A stretch of 64,000 nucleotides of DNA from Brassica napus. Its lineage: Eukaryota; Streptophyta; Magnoliopsida; Brassicales; Brassicaceae. Below, one piece after another: positions 52,075-63,423 of the stretch; positions within the stretch are counted from its first letter, which is position 1; the number at the start of each line of letters is the position of its first letter. The translations under genes were made by a program, and so were the position numbers. The notes under the pieces are model-generated. The model saw only the letters and a list, made by a program, of their open reading frames with translations. It made no database searches and was not told where the DNA came from. The DNA is taken from assembly GCF_020379485.1 (NCBI RefSeq), contig NC_063450.1, forward strand, positions 47,458,681 through 47,522,680, read 5' to 3'.

Positions 52075-54669
52075 TTTTTTTTTTATCAGAAAAAATTTTG
52101 TATTAAAAACTTATGGCGCTCCAAAGAGAGTAAGGTCTGCCACCAGCTTTGCCAGAGCTGATTTGGCCAAAGAATCAGCCAATACATTACAAGTACGAGA
52201 AACATGAGAGAATGATAAGTGATTGAAGAGAGAGGCAAGGTTCCTAATGTCTAAAAGGAGACCCGCGATCTCATTCAAATCGGACCCTGAGTGTAGGATG
52301 GAGATTAGGACTTGAGAGTCCGAAAACAAGTTGAGGTTCACTAATCCCAAAGCTGCTGCAGAACGGAGAGCATGTTTTACCGCCATGACTTCAGAGACGA
52401 GAGCAGAGCTCACATGGTTTCTAGAGGTTGAATCTTTGCATAGTGTAGTCATGTTAGTTGCCTTGATTGTCCAACCGGCTCCTCCACAGAGAGTCTTCGC
52501 ATCCCAAGCTCCATCGACCCAACAAGAAGGGTACACATCGTTAGGTTTGCCTTGGGGGGGTGTACGTCCCAGTTTCGGTTTTGGTATTAGTTGATTTGCA
52601 GCTTCCCATTCTTTTGCATCCAGCAAGGCTTTTGCAATAATTTCTAGTGCCGTGGGACACAAGTTATCAAAGATAGCTCTGTTTCTTGCTGTCCAAAGAT
52701 TCCAGAGGATCCATGGAGAAAGGGGAGACGTGGTCAAGCCTGTGGGAGGGAGATTAGTTGCCTTAAGTGTGATTGGGAGTAGTTGCCGCGGGGAAGAAGC
52801 AGAGGGGTCCAATTCCTGCATAGAAATTGGAGCCATCTCCCAAACCTGTTGAGCAAGGGGGCAGCTAAACAACACGTGTATGATAGTTTCTGTAGAACCG
52901 CAATGCTTACAGTCCGCCACATTTTGGATACCTCTGTAGGCTAGTAGATTACCTACTGGGAGAGCATCGTTGAGAGATCTCCAAAGGAAGTGTTGGAGCT
53001 TCTTCGATGTCTTCACATGCCATACATGTTGCATCCAGTTGAATGAAGGTGGTTGACTACTGCCTAGGGCGAGTTTATATCCTGATTTTGTCGTGTAAGT
53101 TCCAGATTTCTCGCCCAACCACACTACCTTATCCGGCGGGCAAATAGAGCTAGGGATAAGTAGTCTTATCGTATCCTCATAGAGAGGTAAGGTTTCTCGG
53201 ATTTTGGGGATGTTCCATTCGTTGGTCTCTGGAGTAAGGAGATCCGAGACTCTGAGAGATAAAAGAGAAGCAGGTGCGGGACCCATGGGAGTGAGGGCCT
53301 CTGTGGGTGAGAGCCATGGATCTGTCCAGATATTAGCTGCTTCACCGTTGCCAATTATATAGCCCATGCCTTTTTTTACAAGGTTTTTCCCGATAGTAAT
53401 GCTCACCCAACCATGAGATGATCCAGTCTTTGGGGTACTCTCCATGAAAGAGCAATCATGATAGTATTTCCCTTTTAATACCAGAGCTAGGAGGGAGTCA
53501 TGATTCTCAAGTATTCTCGCGCTGAGCTTCCCCAATAAAGCATCATTGGCACTCTCTATATCTTTGAAGCCAAGCCCTCCCAAGAACTTTGGAGTAGCCA
53601 TTTTACTCCAGGCCACCCAAGCTATTTTCCTCTTGTCAGGGGAACTATCCCACCAAAATCGAGTTAAAATCGATTGAATTCTTTTGCAGAGGGATATAGG
53701 GATCTTAAAACAAGACATCAAGAGATTAGGGAGAGCTGAGAGTACAGATTGAAGGAGGACATGCTTTCCTGCGCCTGATAGGTAGTTAATCGTCCAAGAG
53801 AGTGAGCGTTGTCGAATCCGGTCCACCAAGCCTGTGAAGACGTCTCGTTTCCTTCTCCCAAAGGATTCCGGTAACCCGAGATACTTGCCCATGCCTCCCT
53901 CTTTCTCTATTTGCAGTGAAAACTTAACTCTGTCTTTGATATTTTGAGGAGTCTTTGAGGAGAATGTCACTGTTGATTTAGTGAAGTTAATGCACTGACC
54001 CGAGCTGTCTTCATACTGTTTGAGGATCTTTGTAAGGTGGGTGCAGTTGGAGGAGTTGGTTTTACAGAAGAAGACCGTATCATCTACAAAGAGAAGATGA
54101 TTTATGAACGGGCTTCTCAGAGCGACTTGCAGACCTTTGAGGCCTCCTCCCGCCTGAGCGTTCCGACATAACCCAGACAAGACTTCCGTGCAAAGGATAA
54201 ACAAATAGGGAGATAACGGGTCGCCTTGTCGTAGTCCCCTAGAGGGTCTGATTGTGTCCCGAGGGGCCCTGTTAATGAGGCATGAATACGAGACAGTTGT
54301 GACACAGTCCATCACCTTTTGAATCCAATGATCGCTAAACCCCAATTTCCACATGACAGTCTCCAAGAAACTCCATTCGATCCGATCGTAAGCCTTGCTC
54401 ATGTCAGTTTTCACCACCATGGAACATCTCTTCGTCGCGCCTGAGCTTTTTAGATAATGTAAAGTTTCATGGGTGATCAGTACGTTGTCTTAGATTGCAC
54501 GCTTCGGAACAAAGGCGGATTGGTGTTTAGAGACGATCCCATTTAGGTAGGGTGGAGCCTGCGGGTAAGAATCTTTGTTATGACTTTGTACCGGACGTTG
54601 CAGAGAGCAATGGGGCGGTATTCCGATGGTTTCTTTGGTGTCGTGCCCTTCGGAAGTAAGCAAATGTGT
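52075..54669 (-). mobile_element. 5'-truncated LINE (non-LTR retrotransposon)
   Basis: Flanked by 16-bp duplications GACACAATAGCTTAAT (52059-52074) and GACACAATAGCCTAAT (54670-54685), one mismatch. A T-tract at the left is the poly(A) tail of the minus-strand element. It holds the C-terminal part of ORF2 only; the endonuclease and ORF1 are missing, as expected from 5' truncation during reverse transcription. Confidence 0.9.
52111..54669 (-). pseudogene. LINE ORF2: reverse transcriptase, zinc-binding region and RNase H
   Basis: A continuous 769-codon frame runs from 54420 to 52111. Upstream, 54421-54669 continues the RT N-terminal part (LLPKGTTPKKPSEYRPIALC), broken by one frameshift near 54550 and one in-frame TAA near 54495. 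In the long frame (numbered from the ATG at 54420) RT motifs are TDMSKAYDRIEW at the start, GLRQGDPLSPYLF (62-74) and FVDD (111-114). A zinc-binding CKHCGS...HVLFSCP segment follows. A C-terminal RNase H of the plant-LINE kind starts near CWVDGAWDA, with acidic residues near 636, 677, 701 and 749. The long uninterrupted frame suggests a fairly young copy. Confidence 0.9.
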
Positions 54670-54713
54670 GACACAATAGCCTAATAGTTCCTCTTATTTC
54701 ACGTGTCTTGTAA

Positions 54714-54867
54714 ATTAAAAGCGTTTTTTAGATAATTAACGTGTTTCATTATTATTATAAAAGTGCTTTGGACGAAATTTTTTATTACAGTACTAATACT
54801 CCTCCCTCTTTGTTAGAGTTGGTTTATTTTCAGAAGATAGGTGCACAAAAAAAAAGATTTATTATTA
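54714..54867. other. Short spacer between retroposon and TIR element
   Basis: AT-rich, nothing recognised. Confidence 0.3.
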
Positions 54868-56424
54868 GTGTTCTAAAAATCAGCTTATCCGGCGCCTAGG
54901 CATCCACCTAGTCGGCAAATCGGGTATGAGCGAAACGATTTTTTTTAGGCGTTCAAAAAATCGGCCTAGACGCCTGCCTAAAAAATAATCCTCTATGAGG
55001 CGCCTAACCACCGCCTAGCAATTTTTTTTTGTAAAATGTTAAATTATTATACCAAATTTTAAATTTGTGACAGAGATTATACATAAAACTTGTAGTGGAA
55101 TGCAAAAAGTAAACTAAACAACAATTCTAAACCGAAAGAGTCAAACCCGCAGAATAGCGAAGCAAAGCCGATAAGCCAGATTAATAACGAGTCAAGCTCG
55201 GACCAGAGAACCATGGTTAGTCGAGAACGAGAATCGGGCACCGCGAGCTACCGGAGAGAAAGGCGACCTAAACATTGAAACATCGGTTCCTACAGCTTCC
55301 GACTTCTATCCCTAAACCAAACCCAGACAAAGAAACCGAGCACGAACAAACCCAAAACACCAGACAACTATACTTCCGACGGTACGAAAGATAACCACCA
55401 AGCGACGATGCCATCGTTCGTCGAAGAGACCCGGAGATTGCCGCCTCCAGTTCCACCCGCCGTGACCGTTTACACCCATTGAACAGAAATCTCATATAGA
55501 GAGAGTAGACCGAAAGATGGTTACCTCTCCGGATGCACAACCGCAGGAGAACGAACCGCTCGCTAGACCAACTACTGCACGGCTAGAAAAAAATCTCCAC
55601 ACCAACAAACGAGGTTGACCCAAGAGCTGCATACCTTATTGAGAGGGTGATGAAGACGAGGAGCATTCAGGCCACGACAAAGACCAAACCGGATACACCG
55701 GAAACTGCTTTGGAGAAGAACATGAAGAACAAGGAACTCGCCTAATACACGCTCCCTACCACCACAACGCGCTGCTGTGATCTACGCACGTCGTCACCAG
55801 ACCACACCAACGACGGAGAGACCGAGTCGGAGAGAGCCCACACGCGCCTACCGGAGATCACCCAAAGAAGCGGAGAAACAGATCTCAGATCCGCAGAGAC
55901 TGAAACCCTAACTGAACCATACCAAAGAACCCCACCACCATGCCACTAGCCGGAGGAGAACAACGACAGACAGCTTCTCAACAAACACCACGCCACAACA
56001 CTCAAGCCAAACGCACAGCAACAGCGTAATAAAACCCATTCCGGACAAAGCTCACCAAGCCCCAAAGAGACAGAACTGTGGAGGATCAAAAACACCATCC
56101 TCTAGTGTTGCCACCTCCAAGGACTGACCGCGACGCAAGGAATCTCTGGATCTGAACCGGAAGTCGACCGCCGCCGCGTTTGGAAGCCGCAAAAAGAAAC
56201 AGAAGAGGAGACGACGACGAGGACAGAAAGACGCATACAAAAGAGAAGAAACACGAAGCAAGGCCCGGCGGTCGCCTAAGACGCGTCGGCGACCGCTGGA
56301 GGAGGAGAGAGCGGCTCAAGAAACCCTAAGCGGTAGAGAGATGGGAGAGCGTCTTTAATTTGAGAGAGAGAGTCGTTTCCTTTATTGATTTATGATCACC
56401 GCCTAGCAATTTTTAGAACATTGG
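54868..56424. mobile_element. Short TIR element with CGCCTAGGC-rich interior, split by a retroposon
   Basis: Outer ends GTGTTCTAAAAATC and, reverse-complemented, CCAATGTTCTAAAAATTG form an inverted repeat. The interior is rich in GGCGCCTAGGC-type palindromes. Once the retroposon at 55027-56396 and one duplication are discounted, the element is only about 170 bp. It resembles widespread plant foldback/MITE repeats; the superfamily is not assigned. Confidence 0.6.
55027..56396 (-). mobile_element. Poly(A) retroposon, copy 4
   Basis: About 1.37 kb between perfect 18-bp target duplications CACCGCCTAGCAATTTTT (55009-55026 and 56397-56414), T-tract on the left, so minus orientation. The minus-strand 5' part has CTCTCTCTC tracts and TTAGGGTTTC. 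Short frames on the minus strand (55268-55540, 56086-56319) have no recognised domain. Layout as in 20783-22087. Confidence 0.8.
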
Positions 56425-57692
56425 TCTATATATAGCTGCTCTCGGTTTATAATTTATTCTTACATATACTTAAATAAGTTGTAATGCAGTTATTTCTAAT
56501 TTAAATTACCAAATAACAAAGATATATAAAATGTGGTTAAACAAACAAATATAATTCTTAGCTATTTGAGGCTCAATTGTTATGGAGGAGGCACAAGTGT
56601 TCGTGTCTTATATCGTTTTATCCAAGTTTAATTTATTGATCAAATTGAATACTGTGGTTTATGACGGACAAACCTTTGATCAATCCTTCCATATCTTTTC
56701 TCTCTCAAAGACTGATCAATACTCTAAACAAAGACGATAGTTCAGCAAATATGAGGGAATTGAAGGATAAAATGATGCTACAAATTAAGATTCATAATCT
56801 CAGCTATTCTAAATTATTTGCATATTGTTACAACAAAAACTACTTGATGCCAGATATAGTGGTTAAGAGATTCATCTTCATGTTTTAAAATTAGAACTTT
56901 CATTGTGATTTCAGTTATAGTTGACCACTAAATATCTTAAAAAGACAAAATATGTAAAGCTCCACACATTCCGTACATTAGTTGGATGCATGAGGTTTAG
57001 AATGCTAAGCCCAAAACTTTCTTTGCATAGGAATGAAAAGCCAATTAAAATGTGTGTAAATTACCAAGTTTTCTTTTGTTGAAACGGGAGAGAATTGAAC
57101 TAGTAGTAATAACTGAATGGAAAATTAATTTTGTTTTTATAGACTCATCACGTAGACGAAAGTGGTAGTTGGAAGCTGCAGGCTATTTTGGTTTTTACTT
57201 TATATTGGTCCTTTATTCCATCCATTGCTGTTTACTTTTTTTCTTCTTACTCTTCAATAGTTATTTATCATCATCATCATAAGTTTCAAAAAATATTCAT
57301 TTCATCGAAATAATTTGTCTCTGTTTGTTTTTTTTTGTTTTGTTTTGTTTTTTTGTTTGTTTGTCGTCAAGGAGCTTCTGATTTCACAATCCGTAGTATT
57401 TTTAAGGTCGGAAAAAAGATATATGTTTCTGTCTGGCTCGTTTTGTTTAAATCTCATTTGTTGTTTGATTGTGTAGTTAGAGATACAACGATTCACATAA
57501 GGGTCTACGACATATATATTAAAATCTGTAAATTGTTTTTATCTTTGAATTGATATGACAATGTAATTAAAAAATATTCTTTTATCAGTGCGTGATGCAC
57601 ATTTTTGTATGATGAGGAGTCATGAGACAAAATGTGACCCATGACAACTATGATATGTGCTAAAACAGTAATATCCATTTACGTTCATCATC
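56425..57692. other. Intergenic, nothing recognised
   Basis: AT-rich, with short frames of no recognised similarity (for example 56661-56888). T-rich low complexity near 57325-57365. Confidence 0.3.
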
Positions 57693-57700
57693 GACTGACA

Positions 57701-57910
57701 CAGGGGCGGACCCAGAAAATTAGCAAGCATGGGGCATATAATATAAGAAAGTGTAAATACAAGGATATCTAGACAATAAGTATGTGGCACATAATGAAAT
57801 AACACTTAAAACAAAGGGTATTTACATAAATTTTGAACAAAAATCTCAAAAAAACAAAAAAATAGGGTGGAGCACGTGCCACACCCAAGCCCCACCTGCG
57901 TCCGCCCCTG
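57701..57910. mobile_element. hAT-type MITE
   Basis: 210 bp with 15-bp inverted ends CAGGGGCGGACCCAG and, reverse-complemented, CAGGGGCGGACGCAG (one mismatch). Flanked by a perfect 8-bp duplication GACTGACA (57693-57700 and 57911-57918), the hAT hallmark. Non-coding. Confidence 0.92.
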
Positions 57911-57918
57911 GACTGACA

Positions 57919-59189
57919 TATATATGAACCCTTTTTCCCTACAGTAGTGTCAATGAACTATTACTGAAATTTTTTTCCATATGAATAATGCTTTTAATTC
58001 ATTTTAAAATCATCTCGATGTTTCCATTATTAATTTATCTTTTAAAACTACAATTTTATTTAAAAATAAATGTCAATATCACATCATAACAAACTTACCT
58101 AAAGGCTTCAACTATCTTGCAAAACACATGGAACTTTTTTTTTCTTTAAAAATATAAACATAAACGAACATATTCGTATAAAAACATCTAAATTGTATTT
58201 CAACATTTGACCTCCTTCTTTCGATTCATTCAATTGATAAGAAATTTCCAGGTGCAGTAAAATAGATTTATACTTACAAGCTTAAATCTTCACCTGATAA
58301 AATACCAACATGAAACTCTTAATCTTAAACATATGATAATTATAACCATGAACTTTGAAACAAATTGTACAAAATGTTGATTTTCACAAGAGTCGTAAGT
58401 CGTAACCAAAAGTTTACATTACACATTGTGGGTTTAATTGAACTTAACAAAACTTCATGGTTAAATCTCGTAAACTTGTAAAAAAAACCTTCACACCTGC
58501 AAGCTGTAAAAATTTAGTGTTACGTTAGGGTTTATAATCTTTACATGTGCTGATACAAGTAGAACCCTTCACACCTGCATGATTTTAAAAGGAAAAATAC
58601 AAGAGATTGTTTTATTTATGGTCTCTAGAGATTGCCATTAATGGTGTAGAGAGTTCATACTAGTCATGGTAGATACCATACCAATGAGACCTCTCTCATA
58701 GACAACGCTCATGTGTTCTTTGTAATGGTTGAGATCTTGACTGTGCTGTGATAAGTTAGTTAACCGGTCACCGTCAAAACGGAGTTAAATCGGTTCAATT
58801 CTATACAATATTTATTGAAAAAGTTGTTGACAGAAACCAAAAAACTGAAGAAAACAACGTACATGGACCCTTGTATGTTTTGAAACATGAATGGATTGTT
58901 AAGGCCTACCAAAGCTTTGAGGTGTTTTTGCCAACAAGGCTTCAATTGTTTTTGTCAACTTCTTGAGATGAAAATTAAAGTAGACAAGTGTGGTTTATAC
59001 AAGGGGACCATCAGATTTAGGAACACTATCACTAAGTATATTAATAGTAATCAAAAAGCTGGACTAGTGAACAGTTAACACTCGAGAACGAAGACAGCGT
59101 CAAGTCATGTTTTGATGATATAGATAGAGAGATCTCTCACTGCAAAACTGTAACTGAAACGGTGCGAAGATATGAAAGGTTGTTGGGTC
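57919..59189. other. eIF4E1 downstream flank
   Basis: Includes the presumed 3' UTR next to 59190. No other gene or element was recognised. Confidence 0.35.
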
Positions 59190-59453
59190 TCAAGCGGTGT
59201 AAGCGCTCTTCGCGTTCCTATCCAGCTTCTTCGCATCCTCCTGAAGAAAAAAAAAAACAAACCAATAGAAGAATAAACAAACAGTGAGAAATGAAAAAAC
59301 AAATATAGTTTTGAAATAGCATTCACGAGAAGGTCTCTTCTTACATGGATGATGAAACCAATACTGTTGGTGTAATCAAGAAACTCCTTCCATTGCCTCC
59401 CAATGCTCACCTGCAACATTGTAGGTCTCAGAAATCTCATGCCTTTTCTAAGC

Positions 59454-59486
<33 letters not shown>

Positions 59487-59780
59487 TTGTCATTTTACCT
59501 GAGCAGCTTCGTTGGAAGCGTTTTTGGTCCAAATGGAAATCCTCTCTTGCTTTCCTCTAATGTTAACAACAGCTCCGCAGATCTCATCGCCATGGTCAAA
59601 CTGTTCTCCGATCAATGCAAGCAACTAGACACAGCACCAAGTGAAAACAAAAACCCTATAAGACTCGGATGCTGAGTTTAAAGAATTTAAAAAAAAAAAA
59701 CACGTACGGTGTAAAGCCAGGACTTATCAGACTTCTCTTTAGGGAAGTTCATAGTCCATTTGCCTCCGTTTGCACAGATA
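59190..59780 (-). pseudogene. EIF4E1: eIF4E1 3' part, cut off by a CACTA insertion
   Basis: Exon segments 59780-59708 (broken at its 5' side), 59624-59499, 59410-59345 and 59240-59190 encode the last 104 residues of cap-binding eIF4[21 protein letters not shown]..., [60 protein letters not shown] and EDAKKLDRNAKSAYTA, then TGA. It matches eIF4E1 rather than eIF(iso)4E. Upstream, the conserved WEDP that should precede ICANGG is replaced abruptly by the CACTA terminus at 59781. The 5' exons, with the first cap-binding tryptophans, must lie beyond the element, outside the window. A GA microsatellite (59457-59486) lies in the intron at 59411-59498. eIF4E1 recruits capped mRNA to eIF4G and is a known host factor for potyviruses (established). 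Whether any functional transcript remains cannot be told here; called pseudogene because of the exon insertion. Confidence 0.85.
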
Positions 59781-59809
59781 CACTACAAGAAAACAGCAAA
59801 GATTCTGAG

Positions 59810-60320
59810 GGAAAAAATCGTCGGAATTTCGTCGGAATACCGTTATTCCGACGACATACCGACGAAACAAGTCGTCGGAAATAATTCCTCGGAATTTCTT
59901 CTTTCGTCGGAAATCCCTCGGAATTTTCCGACGGAATTCCGAGGAAACAAATTTCCGAGGAAATTCCGAGGACCATTATTTTGTCGGAAATGTCCTCGGA
60001 ATATACCGAGGGAGAACTTCGTCGGGATATTTCCTCGGACGTTCATCGATCGATGCGTTTTAGACATATATACATCGATCGATAGGAATATACCGACGGA
60101 ACTGTTCCCTCGGATTATACCGAGGGACATCTTCCTCGGAATATTCCGAGGAACACGTTCCTCGGAATATTCCGAGGGAACAGTTCCTCGGTATATTCTG
60201 AGGAACATGTCCCTCGGTATATTCCGAACGTTTTTTTTGTAAACAGATCGATCGATGGATTTATGTCCAAAAACGCATCGATCGATCGCGTAAAAAATAT
60301 AATTAATTTCCTCGGAATGT
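59810..60320. repeat. CACTA subterminal repeats
   Basis: Dozens of short units such as TTCCGACGA, CCTCGGAAT and their complements on both strands. Many combine into palindromes, for example TTCCTCGGAATATTCCGAGGAA near 60152-60173. GATCGATC-type palindromes are interspersed (60045, 60075, 60245, 60285). In CACTA elements subterminal repeats bind the accessory transposase (family knowledge). Confidence 0.8.
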
Positions 60321-60471
60321 AAAAAATATTAATTTTTTTAAAAAAATAAAATTTCTGAAATTTAAATTCGAAAATATGAAATTAAAATTAAAATTAAAAT
60401 CATATTAATTAATATTCAAAGTTTCACAAAAAAATAAAACATTCCGAGTTTTTGGGAAAAAAAATAATAAT

Positions 60472-62681
60472 CTACGGGTCTGGCACGTCCGGGAACACCT
60501 CGTTCGGGTACATCCTCTGCATCATCTCCATCATTTGCTGGTTCAGCCTCCTCTGTGCCTCATAGCCCGCCTGTTGAGCCGCCATCTGGGTCTCCAACAA
60601 AGATATACGATCATCTTTGTCCTTCAACTGAGCCGTAAGTACTTCTGGATCAACAAAGGGCGGTGGTGCAGAAGAAGGAGGAACCGACCGGGTGCGACGA
60701 CCCAAACCGACCAAACGTCCCTTCTTCTTTGGAACCGACTGAATAGAAAATAGCCAAATTTACAAATTTAAACCAAAAAATAAATGAATTGAACTTTAAA
60801 AAAAAAGAACTTACGGATTCAACGATTTCGTTGATTCGACACCGAGACAAGTTGGTCGAAGCCGTCGAAGCGTCATCCTCGGTTTGAAGCTGAGACACTT
60901 CGTCTACCACCTGAGTTTGGACCAGGTCGACCACGTCCCTCACAAGACCGTCATCAATCTGGCCGGTCTTCTTGTTGGTATACGCCCTCCTCATTAGGGC
61001 GAGATCATCAACCGGCTCGCCATCATTTTCTTCCGCCTTGAAAAAAAACATAAATTAAAGAAACATTAGAAATTAGAAGAAATGCACAATAAATTAAAAT
61101 TCTGAAACTCAAATAATTGAAGAAAAAACATTTGAACTTACCATGCGATCTCCCAGAGTGGCAATAGATTGAGCACCCAAGTTATGCTTGTAGATGCCCT
61201 TCCCTTTACGGTCGCTCCTGCGGTTGGTGGAGTTGGTGGAAGAAGTTTCTTTCGTCTCTTCCTTATCCCAATGCGCACACAACTCCTTCCAGACCGTGTC
61301 GTTCATCGACTTTGGTACCTTTTAATATAAAAAAAATAATAGTTTATTAAATTTAAAAATAGTTTAATAAATTAAAAAATTGTTTAATAAATTAAATCGA
61401 ACCTTATTGATTTCCCACTTTTTCTTCCACTCGTGGATCTGCTTCCCATAGTTGTCCATAACTTTATGGACGAAGTGGTGATAGATAAAGAGCGTCTCAT
61501 CGGAATTCCAGTTGAACTCTTGCTGAAAAAAAAACACAATTAGTAAAAAATTAATATTAAAGATTAAAAATATAAGTAAAAAATTAGAATACTTACCGCA
61601 AACTGACGAAACCACAGAACCTGCTTTTCGGTAGGGAAGTGAGTGAAAGTCGGATGTCCCCTGTCGAGGGCCGAGTACATCATACGGTTGATCCATGCGC
61701 TGATCCCGTTCCCGGATCGGTTGAACCTAATAAAAAGAACAAACGGTTAATATTGAATCAAAATTTAAAGAAAAAAAATGTTTAATTACCATGTTTGACC
61801 ATGTCCATGTGGATACGGAGTGAGATACGGAAGATGGTCACGACCGGGCTGTTGAACCAAATCCGCAACACTCATCACTCCTGGAGGACCCGGAGGAGGA
61901 GGAGCGGGTGCAGCAGCGGGAGCGAGAGGAGCAGGAGCGGGTGCAGCAGAGGGAGATGTATGGTAGGAGCTGTGGGGCGAAGGGGAATCCTGAAAATGGG
62001 TGGAATCCCGAGACTGGCTCCCCGTACCACCACGACCACGACGCTGTCGAGGCCGGATCTGATCATCATGAGACCTGTAAATTAAAAAAAATATATTTAA
62101 TAAATACAGAAATATATAAATTATTATTTTTTTAAAAGTCTCAAATAATTTAATCACAAAAAAATATTTATAGATATTAAAAATATTTAATAAATATATA
62201 AAAATAGTTCTAATAAAAAAAATAGTTTTAATAAATAAAAAATAGTTCAATAATTACAAAAAATAGTTTTAATAATATATATATATTAAAAATATTTTTA
62301 AATCCCAAATAATAGTTTTTAATCAAAAAAAAAGTTGTATAGATATTAAAAAATGTTTTGTAAAATCCAAAAAATCGAATTTATATACAAAAAAAATTTT
62401 GTAAAATCCAAAAAATCGAATTTATATAGAAAAATCGTTTTGTAAAATACAAAAATCGATTTTATATACTAAAATCGATTTTCTAAATACAAAAAAATAA
62501 AAAAATTATAAAAAAATTATAAATCAATTCAACAAAATAAATTATTCAACCAAATCACAATTCTAAACCTATTATACAACCAAAAATCACAATCCTATCC
62601 AATCACCTTAACAAAAATCTATCAAAACTCCACAAAAACCTAACAAATAGAATCTAAGAGAGTGGGATAGGGTGCTTACAT
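60472..62681 (-). CDS. CACTA-encoded Transposase_24-type protein
   Basis: Exons 62681-62680 (the AT of the start codon plus leader), 62074-61790, 61726-61597, 61522-61403, 61318-61142, 61036-60815 and 60738-60472 give 400 codons plus TAG without breaks. The first coding exon is Arg-, Ser-, Pro- and Ala-rich ([18 protein letters not shown]..., [20 protein letters not shown]). Then come [37 protein letters not shown]...[50 protein letters not shown], a segment with [19 protein letters not shown], and a C-terminal coiled-coil-like stretch ([39 protein letters not shown]). The central part is the plant Ptta/En/Spm Transposase_24 domain, the TNPA-like partner that binds element DNA. The start is inferred; the frame is also open upstream of 62681. 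Confidence 0.8.
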
Positions 62682-63423
62682 GATTTGTGTAAGAAAAGGG
62701 GGAGATCGCCGGAGATATCGTCGGATTTCAGGGGGAAATCGCCGGAAAAAAAGAGAGTAATCGCGCAGAGGAAGAAGAGAGAAATGGGGAAGAAGAAGTG
62801 GCTCGTGGTTATAAAACCTAGGGTCCGACGGACATTTTCCGTCGGAATTCCGTCGGAATTTTAATTTCAATTTTCGCGAAATATTTGCCCGGTAAAATGA
62901 AAATATATGCCGAGGAAATTCCGACGGATAGTAAAGTATCCGTCGGAATTTCCTCGGAATATTCCGAGGAAATACCGAGGAACAAGTGTTTGGGGTTTCA
63001 AAACATCAATTTTTTTGGGGTTTTTCATTTGTTATACAATTGTAATGTATACCATTGAGGATTCTTTGTATAGATTAGCATAAACCATGAAATAACAAAT
63101 TTCAAAACTAATTGAAAGTATTCCCTATACCATTCATTAAAACGTATAAGTGTTTCTCTTATGTTGTGGGATTTCGTTCATACAATCGGAAAAGTGTTAA
63201 TTAAGGGGTAAGGAACAAATTTTAGACTTCATAAGTAACGTAAGACACTTAATAAGGGTTATGTAGGTGTTATTCAAACCGCAAAACGTTTTTTTCGGTT
63301 TACAACCCCTATTTCCTCGGAATTTCCTCAGACTATTCCGAGGAAACCCTTGTCTTCCTCGTAATTCCGTCGGAATATTCCGAGGAAATTCCGAGGAACT
63401 AGTGTTTGGGGTTTCAATCTTTT

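Larger units (their letters stand above)
51964..54695 (-). mobile_element. Small poly(A) retroposon, split by a LINE
   Basis: Flanked by perfect 18-bp duplications ATTTCACGTGTCTTGTAA (51946-51963 and 54696-54713). Without the LINE only about 120 bp remain on the left and 26 bp on the right. The minus strand ends in poly(A) (T-tract from 51964). The left part contains a second, internal T-tract and a second version of the CATCT...GCACAATGGCTACTATTTCC segment. Confidence 0.65.

Noticed and set aside
59743..60242. Long frames across the start of the CACTA element
   Set aside because: They are made of subterminal repeats (Pro-Arg-Asn, Phe-Arg-Gly patterns) read in different frames.
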